Source of the DNA: Vicinamibacterales bacterium
Lineage (GTDB): Bacteria > Acidobacteriota > Vicinamibacteria > Vicinamibacterales > UBA8438
Reading direction: 5' to 3'
Length of the DNA: 64,000 nucleotides
Assembly: GCA_937766455.1 (NCBI GenBank)
Contig: CALLXD010000037.1
Coordinates: 22,594-86,593 of the forward strand
The notes beneath the pieces were generated by a model, which made no database searches, was not told where the DNA came from, and was given only the letters and a program-made list of their open reading frames with translations. Positions 43,605-52,715 of the stretch are shown in pieces; the stretch's first letter is position 1, and each line of letters opens with the position of its first letter. Both the position numbers and the translations under genes were made by a program.

Positions 43605-46445
43605 CTAGCGGCCAGTGATATCCAGCGAGATCGGCTGACCGTAGCCGAGTTCGGCCATCCGGCCGAGCTGGGCTGCGGCGTCACCCACCACGACATAAAT
43701 CATGTCGCTTTCATTCAGGTGCGTCTCGATGACCTCGCGGAAATCTGCGAGCGTCATCGCTAGCAATGTTCGCTGATCGCGTTCCAAGAAATCGGCCAGT
43801 AGCCCGAAACGGCTCATGCGGCGTAGCCGGCCCAGCTTGGCGCCGAGTGACTCAAAGGCGCGGGTATTGCTCTTGATAATCTGGTTCTTCGTCACCTCCA
43901 CGTCTTCCTCGGTGAAGGTGGCGGCATAGTCCCGGATCTGATCCCGCAATAGCTCAAGTGATTCAAGGGTGATGTTGGCGCGGACGCTGGTACGCGCCAA
44001 CCAGGGGCCGATCTCGGCCGTGTCGACGAGACCTGAGGTCGCGCCGTAGGTGTAGCCCTTCTCGATCCGCAAGAGCTGGAACAGGCGCCCACTCGAGTTA
44101 CCGCCGAGACGCTCATTGGCGAAGTCGAGACGGGTATGGTCCGGATCCGCGGCCGACAGCGCCAGTCGCCCGACCTGCAGCACCGATTGTTTCGCGCCCG
44201 GAACGTCGACGAAATAGACCGTCTGGCCGGGCGCTTCGGGCGGTTCCGGCTGGTCCGGGATGTCGATCGGGTGCGCCGGCCACCGCTCAAGCAAACTCGC
44301 GAGTGCGTCCTCGACCTGGGCCTGAGACACGGCGCCGACTACGTGAAAGCTGGCCTGGCTCGGCGAGACATAGTCCGCGGCGTAGCTCTTGAGGTCGTCC
44401 AGCTCGATGTCAGCCACCGTCTCTGGTGTGCCGGCGGGTGGGCTCGAAAAAGCGTGGTTCTCGCCGTAGAGCACGCGACTGAAGACGTTGTTGGCAATCG
44501 TGGTTGGACGGGCAGCTTGGTCCTCGAGTCTTGTAGCCAGCTCGCGTTCCAACCGTGCGAACTCCGTTTCGTCCCAGCGCGGTTCGAGCAGCAGTTCTTC
44601 GACGAGCGCGATGGTCGGCTCGAAGGTGCGGGCTAGGGTGCTGCCCGACAGGCGAATCGCCTCACGTCCGCCGGTGACGGTGATGCGCGCGCCGAGTAGG
44701 TCGATCGCCTCTTCAAGTTGGGCCGGCGTCTTCCGAGCGGTGCCCTCCATCATCAGCGATGCCAGTAACCCCGCGACCCCAGTTTTGCCGGGCGGGTCGA
44801 CGAGCTGGCCGCCGGGAAGCGTCAGGTCAAAGGCGACCAGTGCTTCCTCCTGCACCTCGATGCCGTACAGGGCCAGTCCGTTCGCCTCAGTCGCCTGCCA
44901 GACCTGCGGGGAGGTGGCGAGCGGCGCGTCGCCCAGGGGCGGCTCCGACCGATCGGCCTCGGTTATCGTGCGGTAGTAGTCGGCCTCCTCGCCCTGCGAC
45001 ACTTCGGCTTCTGCCCCCTGGACGACCTCCTCCTCGACGACCAGGGCCAGCTCGGCGCCTTCGACGCCGAGGTCCGGGTCACCACGCGGCACGAAGCTCG
45101 TCGTCACCGAGGCGTGTCCCTTGACGTATCGCTCGTACGCCGCCATCACGTCGTCGGCGGTGACCGCCAGGGTGCGCTCGGCGGCGGTCGCGATGTAGCC
45201 AGGGTCACCGGTAAACTCGTTGAACTCGGCGAGCAGCAACGCCTTGTCGAGCACGCTTCCCTTGCCGTCGTGCAGAGCCCGTTCGGCCCGTACCTTGGCG
45301 CGCTCGAGCGCGATGGGGCGCACGCCCTCGGTCTCGAAGCGCGCCAGACCTTCCTCGACGGCCGCCTGCACCTCGTCCAGGTCGGTTCCGGCGTTGGCGC
45401 GCACCCGGACGACCAGCTCTCCGGCGATTTCGGCCACCGGGTGGCGTACCGTCACGTTCGGCGCGAGCTGGCGTTCGGCAACGATGACCTCGTAGAGCGG
45501 CGCCTGCTTTCCGTCAGCCAGCAGGTCCGCCAGGATGTCGAGCGCGTAGGCGTCCTCGTGATACTGCTCCACGGTCGGAAAGACGATCTGCAGTTCGGGG
45601 AGCGTGGCGAACTGGTCTTCGTACATCAGCGAGCGGGAGGCGTCGAGATAGACGGGCCGCGGATACGGGGCTCTGACCTCCGGCCCGCGGCGGATCTCGC
45701 CAAACCAGTACTGGACCCTGGCCTTCGTGGCCTCGATGTCGATATCGCCGGCGATGACCAGCGTGGCGTTGTTGGCGCCATAAAAGCGGTTGTAGAACGA
45801 CTCGACGTCTTCGAGCCTCGCGTTTTGCAGGTCCTCCAGGGCGCCGAGGACGGTCGAGTGGTAGGGATGGTCTTCCGGATACAACGCCGCCCGCTGCACC
45901 ATCTGGGTATGCCCGTAGGGCGCGTTGTCTACCCGCTGGCGTTTCTCGTTCTTGACGACCTGCTTCTCTCGCTCAAGCGCCGCGTCGGTGACCGTGTTGA
46001 TCATGTAACCGAGCCGGTCGGAGTCGATCCAGAGAATTTTCTCGAAGGCGTCCTTCGGCACGACCTCGAAGTAGACGGTCATGTCCGAGCTGGTGCCACC
46101 GTTTCGCGTGCCACCCAGCTCAGGGATGAGCTTGCGGTTCGCGCCGACCGGCACATTCTCTGAGTCATTGAATGACACGTGCTCGAAAAAGTGGGCAAAC
46201 CCGGTGCGGCCCGGACGCTCGCGGCTGGACCCGACGTGCATGATGGTCGCCACGGCCACGATCGGATCAGAGTGATCCGCGTGGAGCACGACGTCGAGGC
46301 CATTCTCGAGGGTGAACTGCTCGAACGGGATCGAGAAGTCGGTCGTCGGCCGCGGGATGATCGGTGTCTGCTCGGCGGCGCAGGCCGTCACCAGCGCACA
46401 GGTGATCCATACTCCAGTCAACTGGCGGGCGGCGCTCACACTCAT
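43605..46445 (-). CDS. M16 family metalloprotease (two-domain, lipoprotein)
   Basis: A 946-residue protein. The ATG at 46445 gives a lipobox signal (VTACAAE). The first half has the inverted zinc motif HFFEHVSF and the later conserved glutamate in REKQVVKNEKRQRVDN; the second half repeats the fold without the zinc motif (LPGGQLVDPPGKTGVAGLLASLMMEGTA, VPGAKQSVLQVGRLAL), as in the pitrilysin-like, PqqL/YmxG-type single chains. It is an extracytoplasmic peptidase of unknown substrate. Between the halves is a Glu-rich linker (VEEEVVQGAEAEVSQGEEAD). Confidence 0.9.
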   Translation of the reverse strand: MSVSAARQLTGVWITCALVTACAAEQTPIIPRPTTDFSIPFEQFTLENGLDVVLHADHSDPIVAVATIMHVGSSRERPGRTGFAHFFEHVSFNDSENVPVGANRKLIPELGGTRNGGTSSDMTVYFEVVPKDAFEKILWIDSDRLGYMINTVTDAALEREKQVVKNEKRQRVDNAPYGHTQMVQRAALYPEDHPYHSTVLGALEDLQNARLEDVESFYNRFYGANNATLVIAGDIDIEATKARVQYWFGEIRRGPEVRAPYPRPVYLDASRSLMYEDQFATLPELQIVFPTVEQYHEDAYALDILADLLADGKQAPLYEVIVAERQLAPNVTVRHPVAEIAGELVVRVRANAGTDLDEVQAAVEEGLARFETEGVRPIALERAKVRAERALHDGKGSVLDKALLLAEFNEFTGDPGYIATAAERTLAVTADDVMAAYERYVKGHASVTTSFVPRGDPDLGVEGAELALVVEEEVVQGAEAEVSQGEEADYYRTITEADRSEPPLGDAPLATSPQVWQATEANGLALYGIEVQEEALVAFDLTLPGGQLVDPPGKTGVAGLLASLMMEGTARKTPAQLEEAIDLLGARITVTGGREAIRLSGSTLARTFEPTIALVEELLLEPRWDETEFARLERELATRLEDQAARPTTIANNVFSRVLYGENHAFSSPPAGTPETVADIELDDLKSYAADYVSPSQASFHVVGAVSQAQVEDALASLLERWPAHPIDIPDQPEPPEAPGQTVYFVDVPGAKQSVLQVGRLALSAADPDHTRLDFANERLGGNSSGRLFQLLRIEKGYTYGATSGLVDTAEIGPWLARTSVRANITLESLELLRDQIRDYAATFTEEDVEVTKNQIIKSNTRAFESLGAKLGRLRRMSRFGLLADFLERDQRTLLAMTLADFREVIETHLNESDMIYVVVGDAAAQLGRMAELGYGQPISLDITGR

Positions 46446-46567
46446 CACGGTTGCATCCTCCGGGCGCGGCGCTGGCAAGACGCCATCGGCCGCAGCCACG
46501 AGCGTATCCGCCTGGACAGGGCGTCGCAAGATATGGAGCCTCGCTTCTTGGACTATCCTTCGGAGAG

Positions 46568-47686
46568 ATGCCTGTGATCCCCAACCGTTTTGTCTGGCTG
46601 GCCACGCTCACACTGCTGGCCGGGTGCGCCGGACCGATGCCCGCGGTGGACGTGCTGCGGGCGCCGGAGGGAGGCTCCATTCCGCAGGTCGTGATTGACG
46701 ACGCCGGGACGTTGCATCTCATCTACTACACCGGCTCGATGACCAGCGGCGACCTCTGGCATGTATCGCGGCCGGCGGAGGCGACCGAGTGGTCAGCGCC
46801 CCAGTCGGTCAACAGTGATCCACATTCCGTCAGTGGGCTGGGGCCGATCGATGGCGGACAGATCGCCATTGGTCCCGACGGATTGCTGCATGTCGCGTGG
46901 TTCCACAAGGACCCCACGCGTTTCCACTACACGCGGTCCGACCACACCGGCACATTCACCCCACAGCAGACCTTGTCGATGAAGGACGAGGGTGGGGTGG
47001 AGTCGGCACCCACGCTGACCGTCGACGATGCCGGGAACGTCTACGCGTTCTGGCATGCCGACCCGGTGGAAGACGCGCAACGCCGGGTATACATGGCGGT
47101 GTCGCGTGAGAACGGTGCGCTGTTCGACCTACCTCGAGCCATCAGCCCCGCCGCCGAGGGTGCGTGTGGGTGCTGTGGCCTACGGGCGGTCACCGACGAC
47201 ACGGGGGTCGTGCACGTCTCCTACCGCGGCGCCGGCGAGAATGTGCGTCGCGGGATGCGGCTCCTGACCAGCGGCGACCAGGGCCGCACCTTTACCGACC
47301 AGCTGATCCAGCCATGGGAGCTCAACGCGTGCCCCATCGCCACCACCACGCTCGCCGCGGGTCCGGACGGCACACTGGTCGCGTGGGAGACCGACGGTCA
47401 AGTCTATTTCGCCGATGTTGAACGCCTCGACGAGCCGGTATCACCGCCTGGCGAGGCGGAATTTCGACGCAAGAACGCCACCGTGGCCGCCAACGACCGA
47501 GGCGATATCTTGCTGGCCTGGGGCGACGGCCCCGGCTGGCAGTCCGGGGGCACCCTCCACTGGCAATTGTTCGACCGCGCGGGGCGTCCTCGAGGAGACG
47601 AAGGGGTTGGGTCGAGTCCGATCCCGGCCCGGAGCGTCCCAACCATCGCGGTTCGGACAGACGGCTCGTTTGTGGTGGTCTTCTAG
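46568..47686 (+). CDS. Lipoprotein with sialidase-like beta-propeller
   Basis: A 372-residue protein with a lipobox (LLAGCAG). The body repeats blade-like units: VVIDDAGTLHLIYY, IAIGPDGLLHVAW, LTVDDAGNVYAFW, AGPDGTLVAWE, and one Asp-box (SGDQGRTF). This is typical of the six-bladed sialidase/neuraminidase superfamily. The catalytic Arg triad and the Tyr of true sialidases cannot be seen with confidence. A cysteine cluster (GACGCCGLR) is odd for the fold. ATG 46568 has ggagag before it. The SprT-like gene follows 5 bases after the stop. Confidence 0.75.
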   Translation: MPVIPNRFVWLATLTLLAGCAGPMPAVDVLRAPEGGSIPQVVIDDAGTLHLIYYTGSMTSGDLWHVSRPAEATEWSAPQSVNSDPHSVSGLGPIDGGQIAIGPDGLLHVAWFHKDPTRFHYTRSDHTGTFTPQQTLSMKDEGGVESAPTLTVDDAGNVYAFWHADPVEDAQRRVYMAVSRENGALFDLPRAISPAAEGACGCCGLRAVTDDTGVVHVSYRGAGENVRRGMRLLTSGDQGRTFTDQLIQPWELNACPIATTTLAAGPDGTLVAWETDGQVYFADVERLDEPVSPPGEAEFRRKNATVAANDRGDILLAWGDGPGWQSGGTLHWQLFDRAGRPRGDEGVGSSPIPARSVPTIAVRTDGSFVVVF

Positions 47687-47691
47687 TTCCT

Positions 47692-48486
47692 GTGACCGCG
47701 CGCGCCACGTCAGACCTGTCTCGTATCGTCGAGACACGGGCCCTCGACGCCGAGGCCATCGCAGCGCTGAATCACCAGATTCACGGCCAACTCCTGGCTA
47801 CCTCGCCTAATCTAGGCACGGCCAATTTCACGACCATCGGGTCCGCGGATCTCCGCTGTCTCTTCGACCAGTACGACCGCCTCTTCTTCGATGGCGCGAT
47901 TGGGGCGAACCTCGACGGGGCCGCGCTGAACTTCCGGGTGTCGAAGCGCATGACCAGCGCAGGCGGCAAGACGGTCCGGTTCGTGACGCGAGGTCGCCCG
48001 GATCACACCCGCTATGAGATCAGCGTGTCGGCGACACTCCTTTTTCAGTGCTTCAACGGTGACGACCATCGGCCGATCTTCGTGTCAGGCGTCAGCTGTA
48101 GCAACCGGCTGGAGGCGCTCCAGCGCATCGTGGAGCATGAGCTGGTCCATGTGATCGAGGGCATGCTCTGGGAACGCTCGAACTGCTCGGCGACCCGGTT
48201 CCAGTCGATCGCATCACGGTTCTTTGGTCATCGCGGGAATACCCACGCCCTGATCACCCCCCGCGAACATGCGGCGGTCAGGTTCGGCATCCAACCGGGC
48301 GTCCGCGTCAGATTCGTCCTGGACGGCGTTCGCCGCGTCGGATTCGTCAACCGGGTCACTCGTCAGGCCAGTGTGCTGGTCGTAGACGCCCGCGGAAGCC
48401 GGTTCTCAGATGGTCAGCGCTACACCACCTACTATGTGCCGGTGGAGCAGCTGGAGACCATCGAAACGGACCAGCCCGAGCGCTGA
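47692..48486 (+). CDS. SprT-like zinc-dependent domain protein
   Basis: A 264-residue protein with the SprT-like layout: LRCLFDQYDRLFFDGAIG near residue 55, a beta-rich middle with ISVSATLLFQCF, and the zinc motif EHELVHVIEGMLW (HExxH) at about residue 148. The C-terminal 90 residues are extra and of unknown type (VRVRFVLDGVRRVGFVNRVTRQ). SprT-like enzymes cut proteins crosslinked to DNA in eukaryotes (SPRTN); the bacterial role is open. It has no signal peptide. It starts with GTG 5 bases after the upstream stop, so it shares a message with the propeller lipoprotein. Confidence 0.7.
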   Translation: MTARATSDLSRIVETRALDAEAIAALNHQIHGQLLATSPNLGTANFTTIGSADLRCLFDQYDRLFFDGAIGANLDGAALNFRVSKRMTSAGGKTVRFVTRGRPDHTRYEISVSATLLFQCFNGDDHRPIFVSGVSCSNRLEALQRIVEHELVHVIEGMLWERSNCSATRFQSIASRFFGHRGNTHALITPREHAAVRFGIQPGVRVRFVLDGVRRVGFVNRVTRQASVLVVDARGSRFSDGQRYTTYYVPVEQLETIETDQPER

Positions 48487-48542
48487 GACGGGGAGTTTGG
48501 GGTAGGCTAGGCGTTCATTCGACAATCTCAGGAGGTGTGTCT

Positions 48543-49874
48543 GTGCAATCGAGTCTGACGCGTTGGCGGGTGGGGTTTTTCGCGCTCGCGCTGTTGATGG
48601 CGGTGGCCGTCGGCACAACCACGTTCCAGAGCTTCCCGGCCGCGGCTGCGGCTGAAGCGGAGCTGGCGCGAGACCTCGAGACCACGTCGCCCGAGGATGT
48701 CGGCATTTCGTCCGAACGCCTCCGCAGGCTGGACGACGGCATGCAGGCCATGGTCGACGACGGCAAGCTGGCCGGAGTGGTCACGATGCTCGCGCGGCAC
48801 GGCAAGGTCGTGCACACCGACGTCGTGGGTGCCCTTGATGTCGGCCAGGGGAATGCCGCCGAACTGGACTCCATCTTCCGCATCTTCTCGATGACCAAAC
48901 CGGTGGTCGGGGTGGCGATGATGATGCTGCACGAGGAGGGGAAGTGGCAGCTCAATGATCCGGTAGCGAAGTACATTCCGGGCTTTGCCGACCTCAAGGT
49001 CTACACCGGGGAGAACGCCGACGGGACGATGCAGGTCGAGGACATCGAACGTGGCAAGCGGATCACCGTCCGCGATCTCATGAAACACACCGCCGGTTTG
49101 GGCTACGTGCTGAACCCGCGGCACCCGGTGACCAAGGCGTTTCAGGCCAACCAGGTGCTCGATGCGGACGCCTCACTCCAGACGATGATCGACAAGATGG
49201 TGCAGGTGCCGTTGATTGCGCAGCCGCAGACCATGTGGGCCTACAGCTCCGGAGTGGACGTGCAAGGTTACCTGGTTGAGCAGATCTCCGGACAGCCACT
49301 TGCAGAGTTCCTGCAGGAGCGGATTTTCGAGCCGCTGGGTATGGTCGACACCGGATTCTACGTGCCGCCAGACAAGGCGCATCGCGTAGCCGCGCTGCAC
49401 TCGCCAGAGGCGGACGGCCAGCTGGCCTCCGCCTCGACAGGTCGGGGGGCATTGCGGACCACACCACCGGCCGGGCCATCGGGTGGCGGCGGACTGTATG
49501 GGACGGCTCCCGACTACATCCGATTCGCGCAGATGCTGCTGAATGACGGTGAGTTGAACGGCGTGCGGCTGCTGTCGCCTCGCACGATCGAGATGATGCG
49601 CTCGAATCACTTGACCGACGGCGAGCAGGCCACCTACCGCCGGCCGGGTCAGGGCTGGGGACTCAACTTCTCGGTGGTGACCAACGGCGCGGCGTCCGGC
49701 GAATCGTGGTCCACCGGCTCCTACTATTGGGTCGGCATTGCTGGCACCTGGTTCTGGGTCGACCCGGAGGAAGATCTCATCTTCGTCGGCATGATCCAAC
49801 ACAGCGGCCGCGCTATTAACGAGGTGCAGCAGCTGTCACGCAGCCTGGTGTATCAGGCGATCGTCGGCGACTGA
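48543..49874 (+). CDS. Serine hydrolase, beta-lactamase class C-like
   Basis: A 443-residue exported protein. Signal peptide VGFFALALLMAVAVGTTTF. The active-site serine motif S-x-x-K is in FSMTKPVVGVAMMM, the Y-x-N-like part in WAYSSGVDVQG, and the HxG-like region near the C-terminus (WVGIAGTWFWV). The family (Beta-lactamase, PF00144) covers esterases, D-Ala-D-Ala peptidases and lactamases; class C resistance is not implied. GTG 48543 is chosen with AGGAGG 7 bases upstream. A strong terminator follows. Confidence 0.87.
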   Translation: MQSSLTRWRVGFFALALLMAVAVGTTTFQSFPAAAAAEAELARDLETTSPEDVGISSERLRRLDDGMQAMVDDGKLAGVVTMLARHGKVVHTDVVGALDVGQGNAAELDSIFRIFSMTKPVVGVAMMMLHEEGKWQLNDPVAKYIPGFADLKVYTGENADGTMQVEDIERGKRITVRDLMKHTAGLGYVLNPRHPVTKAFQANQVLDADASLQTMIDKMVQVPLIAQPQTMWAYSSGVDVQGYLVEQISGQPLAEFLQERIFEPLGMVDTGFYVPPDKAHRVAALHSPEADGQLASASTGRGALRTTPPAGPSGGGGLYGTAPDYIRFAQMLLNDGELNGVRLLSPRTIEMMRSNHLTDGEQATYRRPGQGWGLNFSVVTNGAASGESWSTGSYYWVGIAGTWFWVDPEEDLIFVGMIQHSGRAINEVQQLSRSLVYQAIVGD

Positions 49875-49901
49875 CGTCGGCGTTCTTGCGGTGCAATGTG
49901 G

Positions 49902-49935
49902 CGGGCCGGGTTCCAGTGTGAACCCGGCCCGTTTT
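49902..49935 (+). terminator. Rho-independent terminator after the serine hydrolase gene
   Basis: CGGGCCGGGTT (49902-49912) and AACCCGGCCCG (49921-49931) form a perfect 11-bp stem with an 8-base loop, followed by TTTT. Confidence 0.88.
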
Positions 49936-50055
49936 CTGTACGGGGCTCCGAAGTAGGTCGAAAAGTAACCGTCCGCTGACCGGCGGGATGGCAGAAACCG
50001 AGACCCTCAACCGTCGCGACCAGCGCTCGCCCTCGTTCCGCCGCGCGTCCGACGC

Positions 50056-50071
50056 TGGCACGACCTCTGCA
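50056..50071 (+). promoter_or_regulatory. Candidate sigma-54 promoter
   Basis: TGGCACGACCTCTGCA contains the GG-N10-GC pair that sigma-54 needs; it differs from the TGGCACG-N4-TTGCA consensus at one base (CTGCA). It lies 36 bases before the ribbon-helix-helix gene. No sigma-54 activator is in the window. Confidence 0.4.
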
Positions 50072-50106
50072 CAAGGATGTCATGGCTCACATGAAGGAGA
50101 GACGCG

Positions 50107-50322
50107 ATGACATCGACACAACCAGACCTCACTGCCACCCGCCGCTACGCTCGACTGGTGCGTACGACCCTGCGGGTCCACGACGACGTCCTGGAAGCAG
50201 CCCGCTACATCGCGACCGACGAGGGTGTCGGCGTAGGCGACGTCATGTCGCGGCTGGCACGGCGCGGTCTCGAACCGCGTGTCGATGCGCGAGCCATGGT
50301 GAACCGCGCGTTGGATGACTAG
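50107..50322 (+). CDS. Ribbon-helix-helix (VapB/CopG-like) protein, orphan
   Basis: A 71-residue protein. VRTTLRVHDDVLEAARYIA at about residues 18-36 matches the beta-strand and first helix of an RHH DNA-binding domain, followed by VGDVMSRLARRGLEP as the second helix. Such proteins are antitoxins in VapBC-type systems, but no toxin (PIN domain or other) gene lies next to it: the next gene is convergent and is the DUF2330 ORF. It may be a lone regulator. A good ribosome site (aggagag) precedes the ATG. Confidence 0.7.
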   Translation: MTSTQPDLTATRRYARLVRTTLRVHDDVLEAARYIATDEGVGVGDVMSRLARRGLEPRVDARAMVNRALDD

Positions 50323-50362
50323 CACACGCGCGCGCGATGCAACGGGGTGGCCGGACCGACCG

Positions 50363-52636
50363 CTATTGTCTCCAGAGCCGGTCCCACCAGTTAGCCTCTA
50401 CGGCCGCCGCGGGCACCGAATCGAGCCCCATCTTGGTGCGGATGGTCTCGAGGTCCCAGCCGGTGAGCGACGCCAGGGTCTGCGCCTCGCGCTCTTGGCG
50501 AACCGCCACGGTCTGGCGATACTGCATGACCTCCTCACAGCTCCCGGCACCCTGCCACGGCTGACGCAATACGTAGCGACCCTGGACGTTGCTCCGGTCC
50601 GCAGTTTCCTGAAAACGCAGATCGTCCGGGAAGTGTTTCGCGTCGTACCGCACATGCAGACGCGTCACGAAGACGTCTTGCGCCGCACCGCGCCGATCGG
50701 ATCGAGGTGCGTCGTCCAGCCAGAAGACCCCAAGATCCTGCAGTTCCGTTCGGCTCAGCGGGTCAGCGGCGCACGGGTCGCACCAAGACATGTCCCACGC
50801 GTATTCGAGGAACACGCCACGCCGTTGCGCCTCGTCGACCTGCCGGCTGAACATCGCCTGATAGAACGCGGCAAATTCGTCCGGCTGCTTCAGATAGACC
50901 GGGAGTTCCATGTCCGTCGGGACGGCCACGGTTCGATAGTTGCGCGTCTCGACCCTCCCGGTCCGCGTCAGTGCGAAGACGAACAGGTCTTGTGGTCCGT
51001 CCGCATTCAGGGTGCCGAGCCGGATTGGCAGCATGAACTTCGGTGACTCGTACGCGATCTGCAGCGGGCGCAGGTAGGTGTAGCCGAGCGCGGCCTGTTC
51101 TTCCAGATTGACGCGGGCCACGAAGAATCGCATGCCCTGCTTGATATAGCTGCCGAGCACCTCCGTCGCGCCGGTCGGTATCTGATAGCCCTCCTCGTGG
51201 AGCCAGGTCTGGAGCCCCCCGCTCTGCTCGGCGGAGAGGATGACGATGTCGTACTCGCCCACCGCATAGGTGGCCTCGATGGTGACGCCCAGTGACTCGA
51301 GACGGTCCTGTGCGACGGGCCGGGTCGGCCTCTGCACGGCGCTCGCCCGGGCCATCTCCATGACCACCGGATAGCAGGGATCCGGGTCGTGATACTCCAC
51401 CAGCCGGGGCGCGGTGTAGGCGTCAAGGTGGTCGAGCACCGCCTGCTCCCCAACGTGTATCTGGTCGCGGGTGAGCGTGGTGGGCACGGGTATGACCATC
51501 GCGAACTCCTGAGGGTCTCCATGGAAATCGTTGGACATGGTCACCACGGTGCGGTCGCCGTCCCGCACAAGGACGACCTTGGACGCGCGGTTGAACAGTG
51601 TCGTATCCGCCTTTGAGACGTAGAAGCCACAAAACGCGAGTGCGGCTGGGGTCACTCCAATCCAAGCGACCAACGTGAGCAGTCCGATCCGAACGATCCT
51701 GGTAGCGCGAGTGAGCGTCATGACGTGTCCTTTCTGTGTATGCGGGGAGGTGCCGAGAGACCAGTCGTCCGCAGCGACAGGTGTCCGCCACCCGGCATCG
51801 TGGCGGGACCGCGACGAGGAGGTGCCGAGAGACCCATCGTCCGTGGCGACGCGAGACGACCAGTTGAACCGTGGGCCCGGGAAGATCCGATTGATGGCGA
51901 GCGTCAACGGGGCCGCCGCGGCAAGCGCCCAGAGCAAGCCGTTGGGTCGATGGAGACCGAACTCGACGAACGCGCCGCCACTGGCGACCAGCACCGCGAA
52001 GCAGATGCGGCCACGGCGCGAGTCGGGCGTCGTCTTCGGGTCCGAAATCATGAGGAAGGCGAACAGCAGCAGCGCCCCGCTTTGCAGATGCAACAACGGG
52101 ATCGTCAACGGGTCTCCGAGCCACACGGCGCGGCCCACGACCAGCAGGCCATACGACGCGAGAAACGCGTACGTCACGTCGCCACGCTCGGCTCGGTGCA
52201 CGACGAGTCCTCCAAGCCCAGCCATCAGGCCTACTCCGAATGCCACGCTGCCCCACTGGCCCGGCGAGACCCAGACATGTCCGCTCACGAGCAGCATGAC
52301 CACCAGGCCCAGATTCGTCGGGTTGAACAGATGTCGGCCATCGACGCGGCACAGGAACTTGCTGGCAATCGTGACCACGGCGGCGATCACGACCAGCCCA
52401 GGGCGGTCAGTCCGTAGCAGTAGACAGAGCGAAAGCCCTGAAATCAGGGCACTGAGAGGATCGAACCGTGGCAAGGCCCAGAGACGCGAGCACGCGTACT
52501 GGGTGGCGAGGCAGACGCCAAGCGTCAGCCCGATTCGGCCGGGAGACACATCGAAGTCGAGCGACGAGACCCCGTACACCAGGAGGGCGAAGAGTACGCC
52601 GATCTGATAGAGTCGCGGGTCCTGAGTGCGAGTCAT
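50363..52636 (-). CDS. Fused ORF: RnfD/NqrB-like membrane domain plus DUF2330 domain
   Basis: The frame is open for 757 codons. Residues 1-280 form a multi-helix membrane domain like NqrB/RnfD/RnfD-like proteins (FNPTNLGLVVMLLVSG, AFLMISDPKTTPDSRRGR, the last being the usual FMN-related SDPxTTP site). After a linker the second half starts MTLTRATRIVRIG, has a signal peptide-like segment (GLLTLVAWIGVTPAALA-F) and is a full DUF2330 protein (FCGFYVSKADTTLFNRAS, AMVIPVPTTL, YTAPRLVEY). Elsewhere these are, by my recollection, separate neighbouring genes. Here no stop separates them. The linker holds two copies of a 34-bp direct repeat. DUF2330 may still be made from its own start at 51721. Confidence 0.75.
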   Translation of the reverse strand: MTRTQDPRLYQIGVLFALLVYGVSSLDFDVSPGRIGLTLGVCLATQYACSRLWALPRFDPLSALISGLSLCLLLRTDRPGLVVIAAVVTIASKFLCRVDGRHLFNPTNLGLVVMLLVSGHVWVSPGQWGSVAFGVGLMAGLGGLVVHRAERGDVTYAFLASYGLLVVGRAVWLGDPLTIPLLHLQSGALLLFAFLMISDPKTTPDSRRGRICFAVLVASGGAFVEFGLHRPNGLLWALAAAAPLTLAINRIFPGPRFNWSSRVATDDGSLGTSSSRSRHDAGWRTPVAADDWSLGTSPHTQKGHVMTLTRATRIVRIGLLTLVAWIGVTPAALAFCGFYVSKADTTLFNRASKVVLVRDGDRTVVTMSNDFHGDPQEFAMVIPVPTTLTRDQIHVGEQAVLDHLDAYTAPRLVEYHDPDPCYPVVMEMARASAVQRPTRPVAQDRLESLGVTIEATYAVGEYDIVILSAEQSGGLQTWLHEEGYQIPTGATEVLGSYIKQGMRFFVARVNLEEQAALGYTYLRPLQIAYESPKFMLPIRLGTLNADGPQDLFVFALTRTGRVETRNYRTVAVPTDMELPVYLKQPDEFAAFYQAMFSRQVDEAQRRGVFLEYAWDMSWCDPCAADPLSRTELQDLGVFWLDDAPRSDRRGAAQDVFVTRLHVRYDAKHFPDDLRFQETADRSNVQGRYVLRQPWQGAGSCEEVMQYRQTVAVRQEREAQTLASLTGWDLETIRTKMGLDSVPAAAVEANWWDRLWRQ
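51719..51733 (-). promoter_or_regulatory. Internal ribosome site and ATG for the DUF2330 part
   Basis: On the minus strand AAAGGA (51728-51733) lies 6 bases before ATG at 51721, inside the fused ORF. It would give a 452-residue DUF2330 protein with a signal peptide, exported separately from the membrane domain. Confidence 0.55.
51746..51851 (-). repeat. Direct repeat of 34 bp, two copies 72 bp apart
   Basis: Copies at 51746-51779 and 51818-51851 match at 29 of 34 positions, sharing GGAGGTGCCGAGAGACC at their starts. The offset of 72 is a multiple of three. Translated on the minus strand they give VA(A/T)DD(W/G)SLGTS twice in the linker between the membrane domain and the DUF2330 domain. Confidence 0.75.
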
Positions 52637-52715
52637 TTGATGCCTTCCTCACTCTGAGAACGTACCGTCGCCACGTTCTTGCACGCTGAGTCGACTTTTT
52701 TAAGGAATCAACGCG

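Noticed and set aside
48543..49874. Antibiotic resistance beta-lactamase
   Set aside because: The PF00144 family is broad; the Y-x-N motif is YSS here and no resistance context exists.
50107..50362. Toxin-antitoxin pair around the ribbon-helix-helix gene
   Set aside because: No second small gene is found on either side; the next gene is convergent.
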